Notes: a model not told the origin generated them from the letters alone. 5,661 nucleotides of DNA from an uncultured Phycisphaerales bacterium (GCA_937871415.1 CALMQD010000052.1:1-5661); one strand, 5' to 3'; shown: positions 1 through 5,598, numbered from the stretch's first letter. Numbers and translations are program-made.

Positions 1-1545
1 CGCAAGACCAGCCCGCCGCCCATCGCGGGAGGGTTGTTCGGTGCGGCGCACGCTGGCGGCGGCGCGTCGGGGGGAGCACCGGGAAGCGCGGGCGACTCCG
101 CGGGCGCGCCCAATCCACCCCGACTGAGCGTCACACAACTGGCGACGATGATCGAGCGCGCTCTGCGCGACCACGTGCCGACGGGCCTGAAAGTCGTCGG
201 CGAGATCAGCCAGTTCCGCGAGCGCACGCACTGGTACTTCGACCTCAAGGACGAGAACGCCCTGGTGTCGTGCGTGATGTTCGCCTCGGCGGCACGCAAA
301 ACGCCGTTCACGCCGCAGATCGGGCAGCAGGTGCTGTTGACGGGGCGCGTGGATTACTACGCCAAGCAGGGCAAGACGACCTTCATGGTTGACAAGATGG
401 AGCCGGTGGGCGCCGGCGCACTGGAACTGGCGTTCCGGCAACTCTGCGACGAGCTCCGCGCGCTGGGGTACTTCGACGAGTCGCGCAAGCGGACTCTCCC
501 GCTCCTGCCCAGGCGCATCGCGGTCGTCACCAGCCGCACCGGCGCCGCGCTCCAGGACGTCATCGACACCGTCGCGCGCCGTTGCCCCGCGCTCGAACTG
601 GCGCTGGTCGACGTGCGCGTGCAGGGTGAAGGCAGTGCGCCGGAGATCGCCGCGGCGCTGCGGCGACTGGGCCAGCGACACCGCGAACTGGCGATCGACG
701 TCGTCCTGCTCACCCGGGGCGGCGGCAGCCGCGAGGATCTCTGGGCTTTCAACGACCGCGAACTGGCCCGGGCGATCTACGAATCGCCCGTGCCCGTGGT
801 CGCGGCGATCGGGCACGAGACCGATACCACGATCGCCGAACTGGTCGCCGACGTTCGGGCGGCGACGCCGACCCAGGCGGCCATGCGGATCGCGCCCGAC
901 CGCGCCGCGCTTACGCAGCAGATCGACGCGATCGAATCGCGGTTGGGCGGGCTGGTATCGCGCCGCCTCCAACTGGAACGCTCCCGCGGGAGCGAACTCG
1001 CCGCCGAACTGCGCTCCGCCGGACGGGAACTCGTGGCGCAGGCGACCGGGCGCGTGGACCGGGCTTCGGCAGCCCTCGAACGCTGCCGCCCGGTGGCGGT
1101 GTACGCGCAGCGCGAGTCGGAACTCAAGCGTGTCGCGACGCTCCTGAATGCCGCGGTGCAAGGGCTGGTCCGACGCGCGGACATCGATGAACCGGCGCGA
1201 CGGCTGGGCGCCGCCTGGTCACGCAGGCTCGCCGCGGCGGAGTCGTCAATCGCCGCGCTCGACCGGGGCCTGGACCTCGTCGGGCCGTCGAGCGTCATGC
1301 GCCGCGGCTATTCGCTCACACTCAAATCCGACGGCCGGGTCGTACGGTCGACCGACGATGTGCGTGCGGGCGAGACCCTGACCACGCGCCTCGCCGATGG
1401 CAGTTTCGACTCGACCGTGAACGGTCCGGAGGGCTCGCCGGGTGCTGAAAGGGCGCCGCGATTCGCGCCCCTGCCGCCGCCACGAAAGACCCGAACGCAG
1501 CGCCGAGACCCGGAGCCGGGGCCCGGGCTCTTCGGCTCGGCATGA
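1..1545 (+). CDS. xseA: Exodeoxyribonuclease VII large subunit, 5' end possibly outside window
   Basis: Catalytic subunit of exonuclease VII, a cytoplasmic, metal-independent nuclease that cuts single-stranded DNA from both ends into short oligonucleotides and acts with XseB. Residues are numbered from the TTG at 34. An Ala/Gly/Pro-rich extension (1-30) precedes the OB-fold DNA-binding domain (about 31-125, beginning LSVTQL). The catalytic domain carries SRTGAALQD (D175), RGGGSREDLWAFN (R228) and GHETDTTIAELVAD (H261, D264), matching the family's catalytic Asp, Arg, His and Asp. A helical region (about 290-415) would bind XseB, and the conserved C-terminal segment GPSSVMRRGYSL starts at 417. 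A Pro/Arg-rich tail (464-503) ends GPGLFGSA. Start choice: the frame has no stop back to base 1, and the G-rich run at 27-33 directly abuts the TTG, leaving no spacer for ribosome binding. Translation may therefore begin upstream of the window. The identification is very secure; only the start is uncertain. Confidence 0.95.
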   Translation, partial: RKTSPPPIAGGLFGAAHAGGGASGGAPGSAGDSAGAPNPPRLSVTQLATMIERALRDHVPTGLKVVGEISQFRERTHWYFDLKDENALVSCVMFASAARKTPFTPQIGQQVLLTGRVDYYAKQGKTTFMVDKMEPVGAGALELAFRQLCDELRALGYFDESRKRTLPLLPRRIAVVTSRTGAALQDVIDTVARRCPALELALVDVRVQGEGSAPEIAAALRRLGQRHRELAIDVVLLTRGGGSREDLWAFNDRELARAIYESPVPVVAAIGHETDTTIAELVADVRAATPTQAAMRIAPDRAALTQQIDAIESRLGGLVSRRLQLERSRGSELAAELRSAGRELVAQATGRVDRASAALERCRPVAVYAQRESELKRVATLLNAAVQGLVRRADIDEPARRLGAAWSRRLAAAESSIAALDRGLDLVGPSSVMRRGYSLTLKSDGRVVRSTDDVRAGETLTTRLADGSFDSTVNGPEGSPGAERAPRFAPLPPPRKTRTQRRDPEPGPGLFGSA

Positions 1546-1570
1546 CGGCCCGGCGCTATGGTTCTTGCCT

Positions 1571-1834
1571 ATGGGTCAGGCACCGAGCAAGCCGTCTTCC
1601 GCCGAGCGTCCGACGTTCGAGGATGCGCTCGCCCAGGTCGAGTCGATCATCGAACGCATCGAGTCGGGGGAGGCGGGGCTGGAAGAGAGTTTGCGTGAAT
1701 ACGAGCGCGGGGTGCAACTGCTCACCGTGTGCCGCGAGCAGCTCGCCGCGGCCCGGCAAAAAGTCGTCGATCTGACCGCGAAACTCGCTCAGGGAACCGA
1801 CGGCGGGAGCGGCGGTTCGGGCGGCGCAGTCTGA
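1571..1834 (+). CDS. xseB: Exodeoxyribonuclease VII small subunit
   Basis: Small helical subunit of exonuclease VII. Several copies assemble along the helical arm of XseA and are needed for a stable, active enzyme. The 87-residue product is close to the family's usual 70-90. After a short polar N-terminus it shows the family signature: FEDAL at 16-20, IIERIESGE at 26-34, LEESLREYERGVQLL at 37-51, and C54 followed by REQLAAARQKV. It ends in a Gly/Ser-rich tail. I chose the ATG at 1571, which gives a normal-length N-terminus. The frame is open further upstream to 1442, but that would overlap the end of xseA with Arg-rich sequence unlike XseB. A TTG at 1565 is a close alternative. No clear Shine-Dalgarno sequence is visible. 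The gene starts 25 bases after the xseA stop, so the two are almost certainly co-transcribed. Confidence 0.93.
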   Translation: MGQAPSKPSSAERPTFEDALAQVESIIERIESGEAGLEESLREYERGVQLLTVCREQLAAARQKVVDLTAKLAQGTDGGSGGSGGAV

Positions 1835-2002
1835 TAGTCTTCGAACGCCGCGTGAGGGAGACCCCAGCGCCCGCTCGGGCAACCGTCTTCGGGCCCGGCT
1901 CTTCCAAGTCCCAGCGCCCGAACGGCCGATGGTCTGGGCGGTCGGCACGGGTGCAACCAGCGGCACGCGACGATACAGGCAGGTCCGGACGACGCCCCAC
2001 GA

Positions 2003-3604
2003 ATGCACGCTTACGAGGTCTATCAACTCGCCGGTCGGATCACCTGGCTCGTCTTCGTCTTCGCCTTCGGCGCGTGCGCCGGCAGCCTGATGAATGTGCT
2101 GGTCTATCGGTTGCCCCTGGGCCTGGGTGTGGTCACACCCCCAAGCGCCTGCCCGGCGTGCGAGACGCGTCTGACCTGGCGCGAGAACATCCCGGTCTTC
2201 GGGTGGCTGTTTCTCCGCGGGCGTTGCCGCTTCTGCAAAAGCCGCATCAGCGCCGAGTATCCGCTGGTCGAGGCCTTCGTCGGCCTGCTGCTCGCGGTGA
2301 CGTTCTATCTCTGGTACCTGGCGCCGGTGGACGCGACGTTCCTCGGTATTCACATCGGGCATATCCGTCCCGAGTGGGCGCTGTCCGATCGGTTCGACGC
2401 CTTCCCACGTCAGACGTGGCCGTTCTTCGTCGTCCTCGCCGTGCTCCTGCCGCTGCTGGTCGCCATGACGCTGGTGGACTTCAAGACCTGCACGATCCCG
2501 TTGCCGCTTCCCTGGGCCGCGGCCGTCACCGGCTTGGTCTTCCACACCGGCTACGCGATTTACTTCAGCGCATCGCACGCCAACCTGCCCCGGTTCGCTC
2601 CGGGTTGGCTGTGGGCGATCGCGACGCCCGGAGGGAACGAGCCGAACACGCCCCACGCGTGGTGGTGGATCGGCGCTTCATTCGGCGGAATGGTGGGGCT
2701 GGGTATCGGTGTGTGGCTGTTGGAGAAAGGCCACATCCGGCGCAGTTTCGCCGACTACCACGAATGGGAGGAACAGGCGATCGCCGATCTCCGCAAGGCG
2801 CAGGGTGATCCCGGCGAGCCGGGCTCGAACAACAGCGCCCCGTCGACGCCCGAACACGGACTCAAGCCCACCGATGCTCGCCGACCCCCGCCGCATCTGC
2901 TGGGCCCCGTTGCGGCATTCGTTGGCACGCTTCTCACCTTTTCGGTCGCGGGATGGTTGCTTTCGCGCGTGACGGCGGTTCCCGCCTGGGTCGGACTCGC
3001 AGTGGGGGGGCTCGCTGCCCCCGCGATCGCAGGACGCCTGCACGCGAGGCAGCACGGCCCGTCGGAACCGGTGGAGACCGACGCCGGCGACCCGGCGATG
3101 TGGATCGCCTATCCGCACGCACGCCGCGAAATGCTGAAGGAACTGATCTTCCTCGCCCCCTGCCTGGCGCTCGGTGCCGTGAGCGGACTGATAGCCGCAC
3201 GCATGGGTCAATACCAAACTCCACCACTTTGGGTGGTTGTATTGGCTGGCGTGTGCATGGGCTACCTGATCGGGGGAGGAGTCGTTTGGGGTGTCCGGAT
3301 CTTTGGTTCCCTCGGCTTCGGCAAGGAAGCGATGGGGCTTGGCGATGTGCACCTGATGGCCGGTGTTGGGGCGTGCCTGGGGTGGATCGACGCCGCGTTG
3401 GCGCTGCCACTCGCGGCCTTTGTCGGGCTCCTCTGGACGCTGATCTCCGCTCTCTCCGGCGGGGGGATGAAGCGCACGATGCCCTTCGGGCCCTATCTCG
3501 CCGCGGCGACGGTCCTGATCCTTTTCGGCAAACCGCTGATCGAGTCCGGGCTGACGCAGATGCTGGCGATCCCTCCGACCCAGCCGGGCGTCAACCTGCC
3601 CTGA
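2003..3604 (+). CDS. pilD: Prepilin peptidase (A24 family) with large insertion between catalytic aspartates
   Basis: Inner-membrane aspartyl protease that removes leader peptides from type IV pilin-like precursors and, in many members, methylates the new N-terminus. The 533-residue product starts with a membrane helix and GACAGSLMNVLVYRLP (23-38), the family's GS-x-x-NV-x-x-RLP signature. Two CxxC pairs (C50/C53, C75/C78) follow, as in the cytoplasmic zinc-binding domain, then SAEYPLVEAFVG. The first catalytic Asp is D159 (LVDFKTCTIP) and the second is D448 in GLGDVHL, the GxGD motif. The C-terminal MPFGPYLAAA is also typical. The aspartates are about 290 residues apart, against some 60 in classical PilD. 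The extra part has several predicted membrane helices (about 222-240, 300-345, 380-430) and a polar loop (243-298). By hydropathy there are about ten helices in total. The start is the first ATG; I see no good ribosome-binding site. No pilus or secretion genes adjoin, so the substrate is unknown. Confidence 0.9.
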   Translation: MHAYEVYQLAGRITWLVFVFAFGACAGSLMNVLVYRLPLGLGVVTPPSACPACETRLTWRENIPVFGWLFLRGRCRFCKSRISAEYPLVEAFVGLLLAVTFYLWYLAPVDATFLGIHIGHIRPEWALSDRFDAFPRQTWPFFVVLAVLLPLLVAMTLVDFKTCTIPLPLPWAAAVTGLVFHTGYAIYFSASHANLPRFAPGWLWAIATPGGNEPNTPHAWWWIGASFGGMVGLGIGVWLLEKGHIRRSFADYHEWEEQAIADLRKAQGDPGEPGSNNSAPSTPEHGLKPTDARRPPPHLLGPVAAFVGTLLTFSVAGWLLSRVTAVPAWVGLAVGGLAAPAIAGRLHARQHGPSEPVETDAGDPAMWIAYPHARREMLKELIFLAPCLALGAVSGLIAARMGQYQTPPLWVVVLAGVCMGYLIGGGVVWGVRIFGSLGFGKEAMGLGDVHLMAGVGACLGWIDAALALPLAAFVGLLWTLISALSGGGMKRTMPFGPYLAAATVLILFGKPLIESGLTQMLAIPPTQPGVNLP

Positions 3605-3626
3605 GCACGAGCCTGTCGCGCGTGCT
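3604..3626 (+). other. Small inverted repeat overlapping the prepilin peptidase stop
   Basis: AGCACG (3604-3609) and CGTGCT (3621-3626) form a perfect 6-base-pair stem with an 11-base loop, starting on the last base of the stop codon. The downstream TGTTGTC is only weakly T-rich, so this could be a weak terminator or mRNA 3' end, but it may also be chance in GC-rich DNA. Confidence 0.25.
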
Positions 3627-3661
3627 GTTGTCGGATGCGCCGGGGCCCGCCCGATCGCTCA

Positions 3662-3667
3662 TATACT
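3662..3667 (+). promoter_or_regulatory. Candidate -10 element for the OmpA-like lipoprotein gene
   Basis: TATACT matches the sigma-70 -10 consensus at five of six positions and is an AT-rich island in GC-rich DNA. It lies 58 bases after the prepilin peptidase stop and about 145 bases before the lipoprotein ATG. No good -35 box sits at 16-18 bases; the nearest TTG-containing hexamer (3628-3633) is too far away. If real, it would produce a leader of roughly 140 bases. Confidence 0.35.
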
Positions 3668-3737
3668 CGCCGCGCTCGCCGGAGCCTGCGCACAAACCGA
3701 GCCTTCCCGGTGCATGTGCGTGTCCAGTCTGACCGAT

Positions 3738-3755
3738 AGTGGAAGGGATTCCACT
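3738..3755 (+). promoter_or_regulatory. Hairpin with GNRA tetraloop in the lipoprotein gene leader
   Basis: AGTGGAA (3738-3744) pairs perfectly with TTCCACT (3749-3755) around a GGGA loop, which fits the stable GNRA class. It lies 57 bases upstream of the preferred start codon at 3813. A second, imperfect stem precedes it: CGCAC 3689-3693 with GTGCG 3716-3720, enclosing ACCG 3696-3699 with CGGT 3708-3711. The hairpin could stabilise the mRNA or affect translation. It is followed by GC-rich sequence with no T-run, so it is not an intrinsic terminator. Confidence 0.4.
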
Positions 3756-3812
3756 CGGGCCCAGAGGAAGCGGCCCGCTCGCGCTACGCGCATGAACACA
3801 CGGAGATTTGCG

Positions 3813-4442
3813 ATGGAGACTCGTCACAACGTCTGGTCCAAGGGCCGCACCTTCGCCAAGGTGGCCACGATCGCCCTGCTGGGCGTCGGACTGTTCGCAG
3901 GAGGCTGCAACAAGGGCCTGAAGGAAGAGAACGCCCAGTTGATCCAGGAGAACACGCAGCTCCGCGATCAGAACGCTCAGCTGCAGGCGACGAACGCCGC
4001 GCTGCAGGCCTCGGCCTCCAGCGGCATGAGCGGCGACGCCGGTTACGCCGGCGGCGGCGACAGCGGCGGCACGACGCGCCGCGCCCGGGGCGGCGGCAGC
4101 GAGACCGTCATCGAGATCGCCGGCGACGTCCTCTTCGATTCCGGCAAGGCGACCCTCAAGTCCACCGCCAAGAAGGAACTCGATCGAGTCGTCTCCACCA
4201 TCAAGAGCAAGCATTCCGGCCGCACCGTCAAGGTCATCGGGCACACCGATTCCGACCCGATCAAGAAGAGCAAGTGGGGCAGCAACGAGGCGCTGAGCGA
4301 GGCCCGCGCCGGCGCCGTGGCGGACTACCTGGCGAGCAAGGGCATCTCGCGCAGCTCGATCACCACTGTCGGCAAGGGAGCCAGCGAGCCCAAGGGCTCG
4401 AAGGCCGCCTCCCGGCGCGTCGAGATCGTCATCGTCGAGTAA
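3813..4442 (+). CDS. OmpA/Pal-family peptidoglycan-binding lipoprotein with heptad coiled coil
   Basis: Probable outer-membrane lipoprotein that anchors the envelope to peptidoglycan. The 209-residue product begins with a basic N-region and hydrophobic stretch (about 16-29), then LFAGGC with C32 as the likely lipidated residue; the lipobox is slightly non-standard (Ala-Gly-Gly-Cys). Residues 36-66 form an ideal coiled coil of consecutive heptads, with Asn at 40, 47, 54, 61 and Leu at 36, 43, 50, 57, 64. A Gly/Ser linker (about 69-96) leads to an OmpA-like domain (97-209): VLFDSGKATL, VIGHTDSDPI with D146, and LSEARAGAVADYL with R165. The last two correspond to the Asp and Arg that bind diaminopimelate in this family. 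Start: GGAGA at 3802-3806 is six bases before the ATG at 3813, better than the in-frame ATG at 3792. No tolB or ybgF neighbour is visible, so I do not call it pal. Confidence 0.88.
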   Translation: METRHNVWSKGRTFAKVATIALLGVGLFAGGCNKGLKEENAQLIQENTQLRDQNAQLQATNAALQASASSGMSGDAGYAGGGDSGGTTRRARGGGSETVIEIAGDVLFDSGKATLKSTAKKELDRVVSTIKSKHSGRTVKVIGHTDSDPIKKSKWGSNEALSEARAGAVADYLASKGISRSSITTVGKGASEPKGSKAASRRVEIVIVE

Positions 4443-4493
4443 CTTTCCGGACCCGCCCGCGGCCGCCACAGGTGCGGACGGGACCGATGCAGG

Positions 4494-4502
4494 TGCTATA
4501 CT
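4494..4502 (+). promoter_or_regulatory. Candidate extended -10 promoter ahead of the tRNA cluster
   Basis: TGCTATACT fits the extended -10 pattern (TG, one base, then a hexamer matching TATAAT at five of six). It lies 52 bases after the lipoprotein stop and 83 bases before the mature tRNA-Val. No convincing -35 box is present, which an extended -10 can tolerate. Predicted initiation near 4508-4510 falls inside the 5' arm of the following hairpin. Confidence 0.35.
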
Positions 4503-4505
4503 TCA

Positions 4506-4541
4506 GCCCGTGACGTCCGCAAGGGCTTCACGGGCCTTTTC
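4506..4541 (+). terminator. Terminator-like hairpin after the lipoprotein gene
   Basis: GCCCGTGA (4506-4513) pairs perfectly with TCACGGGC (4528-4535) across a 14-base loop, and CTTTTC follows with a short T-run, then TTC. It begins 63 bases after the lipoprotein stop and is the best intrinsic-terminator candidate in the window. The loop allows a competing five-base-pair stem (AGCCC 4505-4509 with GGGCT 4523-4527). Confidence 0.55.
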
Positions 4542-4585
4542 TTCGGGTTCCGGCGGCCTCGCCGTGACCGATGACAAGTCGACGC

Positions 4586-4659
4586 GGGCGATTGGCGCAG
4601 TTGGCTAGCGCGCATGCATGACACGCATGAGGTCACTGGTTCGAGTCCAGTATCGCCCA
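4586..4659 (+). tRNA. tRNA-Val, anticodon GAC
   Basis: A complete 74-base cloverleaf. The acceptor stem GGGCGAT (4586-4592) pairs with ATCGCCC (4652-4658), and the discriminator is A4659. The D stem is GCGC/GCGC (4595-4598, 4608-4611). The anticodon stem CATGC/GCATG (4613-4617, 4625-4629) has loop ATGACAC, giving anticodon GAC at 4620-4622, which reads GUC (Val). The T stem ACTGG/CCAGT (4635-4639, 4647-4651) has loop TTCGAGT. No 3' CCA is encoded. Position 32 is A and 38 is C, an unusual combination. All stems are otherwise perfectly paired, so it should be functional. Confidence 0.93.
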
Positions 4660-4744
4660 TTCTCGCGTTCGAGCGACCCACGGTGCCCGACGGCCCGTGC
4701 CCCGGGCAGGCAGCCGCCGACGGCTCCGCGTTCGCCGGCGAGTC

Positions 4745-4820
4745 GCCACGCTAGCTCAGCTGGTAGAGCAGCGGTTTTGTAAACCGCAGGTCGCCGGTTC
4801 GATCCCGGCGCGTGGCTCCA
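4745..4820 (+). tRNA. tRNA-Thr, anticodon TGT
   Basis: A complete tRNA with encoded CCA (4818-4820). The acceptor stem GCCACGC (4745-4751) pairs with GCGTGGC (4810-4816), and the discriminator is T4817. The D stem is GCTC/GAGC. The anticodon stem GCGGT/ACCGC (4771-4775, 4783-4787) has loop TTTGTAA, giving anticodon TGT at 4778-4780, which reads ACA (Thr). The T stem is GCCGG/CCGGC with loop TTCGATC. Thr-TGT followed by Tyr-GTA is an order seen in many bacterial tRNA clusters. Confidence 0.95.
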
Positions 4821-4942
4821 TGCGCGGTTGACTCCCCGCGCCGACGGTTCGGTCCGGGTCCGATACCGCCCGATGGCCATCGTTTCACCAGCGCGAACCG
4901 GTCGGCGACTCGCGTCCGGCATAGACATCCGGCCGCCTTGCC

Positions 4943-4948
4943 GATACT
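4943..4948 (+). promoter_or_regulatory. Possible -10 element before tRNA-Tyr
   Basis: GATACT matches the -10 consensus at four of six positions, 16 bases before the mature tRNA-Tyr. TAGACA (4922-4927) matches TTGACA at five of six, but the spacer is only 15 bases. The 144 bases between tRNA-Thr and tRNA-Tyr leave room for a separate promoter. The evidence is weak; co-transcription from upstream is equally possible. Confidence 0.2.
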
Positions 4949-4964
4949 GTCCCCTCCAACCTTT

Positions 4965-5048
4965 GGGCGTGTGCCGGAGTGGCCAAACGGGGCAGACTGT
5001 AAATCTGCTGGCTTTACGCCTACGGGGGTTCGAATCCCTCCGCGCCCA
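4965..5048 (+). tRNA. tRNA-Tyr, anticodon GTA
   Basis: An 84-base class II tRNA with a long variable arm. The acceptor stem GGGCGTG (4965-4971) pairs with CGCGCCC (5041-5047) with one G-U pair, and the discriminator is A5048. The anticodon stem GCAGA/TCTGC (4992-4996, 5004-5008) has loop CTGTAAA, giving anticodon GTA at 4999-5001. The variable arm spans about 5009-5023 with GGC/GCC pairing. The T stem GGGGG/CCCTC has loop TTCGAAT. No CCA is encoded. Confidence 0.95.
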
Positions 5049-5076
5049 TTGATGCTCTCAACCGAGACGTGAACGA

Positions 5077-5110
5077 CCCGCCGGACCTGCGACAGGTCCC
5101 GGCCGGGCGG
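5077..5110. terminator. Strong GC hairpin between tRNA-Tyr and the opposing gene
   Basis: GGACCTG (5083-5089) and CAGGTCC (5093-5099) pair perfectly around a three-base loop. CCCGCC (5077-5082) pairs with GGGCGG (5105-5110) below a five-base bulge, making 13 pairs in all. It starts 28 bases after tRNA-Tyr and lies between that gene and the convergent gene ending at 5159. This is where a bidirectional terminator would be expected, but neither strand has a T-run after it, so intrinsic termination is unproven. Confidence 0.4.
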
Positions 5111-5158
5111 TCGCGTTGTGACTTGGAACCGACCCATCCGGGTCGAGGCCGGCGTCGA

Positions 5159-5515
5159 TCAGGTCGCCGGGTGGCTGTCGCTGTCGTCGTCAAGTCGTGG
5201 GGCCTGGCCCTCGAGTTGAGCCAGGTGCCGGATCGTCCCCGAGTGCACCGCTCCGCAGCGCGGGCACGCAATCCCGTGCACGCCCTCGGGCTCATCCGCG
5301 AGGCTCTGGCCGCACGAAAGGCACACGTCGTAATGGTGCAGCCGGTGCGTGATCTTGTGCACCGCGACCGCGACACCGGCGATCGCCACGCCGACCACGG
5401 GGATCCATGTGATACCCGAGAGCGCAATCGCCGTCGTCGCGGCAAGGAGAACGAGCACCACCACGCCCAAGGCGCGCCGCCGGAGAGTTCGGATCCAGTC
5501 CCGCTTCGCGATCAT
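5159..5515 (-). CDS. Small membrane protein with C-terminal four-cysteine zinc ribbon
   Basis: I do not recognise a named family. From the ATG at 5515 the product has 118 residues. A basic N-terminus (MIAKRDWIRTLRRR) leads into two hydrophobic segments (about 15-32 and 35-53). The cytoplasmic-looking tail has CLSCG (C65, C68) and CPRCG (C84, C87), the spacing of a zinc ribbon, and ends in an Asp-rich tip. Such ribbons often carry structural zinc and bind nucleic acid or protein; no function can be assigned. The positive residues before the first helix suggest both termini face the cytoplasm. The frame also extends to a GTG at 5566, adding 17 residues. I prefer the ATG because GGTATC (5572-5577), read on the minus strand as GATACC, could be a -10 whose transcript would start close to the GTG. 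Neither start has a clear ribosome-binding site. Even codon choice and the ordered helices and cysteines indicate a real gene. Confidence 0.7.
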   Translation of the reverse strand: MIAKRDWIRTLRRRALGVVVLVLLAATTAIALSGITWIPVVGVAIAGVAVAVHKITHRLHHYDVCLSCGQSLADEPEGVHGIACPRCGAVHSGTIRHLAQLEGQAPRLDDDSDSHPAT

Positions 5516-5598
5516 TTCGGCAGGAGTGTAGCAATCGACGGGCCGGTCCCGACCCGACAAGACCACGCCCGGGTATCGGCCTAGGAACCGACAACGGT

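Noticed and set aside
1556..2656. A 366-codon minus-strand ORF
   Set aside because: It lies opposite xseB and the prepilin peptidase gene, is very rich in Arg, Gly and Pro, and shows no domain. It is a product of GC-rich codon bias in the real genes.
1729..2808. A 359-codon plus-strand ORF in another frame
   Set aside because: It overlaps xseB and the prepilin peptidase, both with unmistakable motifs, and its translation is Arg-rich without recognisable features.
3714..3812. Upstream ATGs (3714, 3792) as starts of the lipoprotein
   Set aside because: They would place hydrophilic, Arg-rich residues before the signal peptide and would translate the leader hairpin. The ATG at 3813 has a correctly spaced GGAGA.
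3591..4469. A 292-codon minus-strand ORF opposite the lipoprotein gene
   Set aside because: Its Ala/Gly/Leu-rich translation mirrors the codon pattern of the plus-strand lipoprotein, which has a signal peptide, ribosome-binding site and OmpA motifs.
4735..4912. Inverted GCGAGTCGCC sequences on either side of tRNA-Thr
   Set aside because: The shared core is only about ten bases in GC-rich DNA and one copy overlaps the tRNA itself. Nothing else suggests an attachment site or integrated element.
4496..5137. Minus-strand ORFs over the tRNAs, with phrases such as GDTGLEPVTSC and GGIRTPVGVKPADLQSAPF
   Set aside because: These are antisense readings of tRNA genes (Val at 4586-4659, Thr at 4745-4820, Tyr at 4965-5048). 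Such phrases are a well-known source of spurious database proteins.
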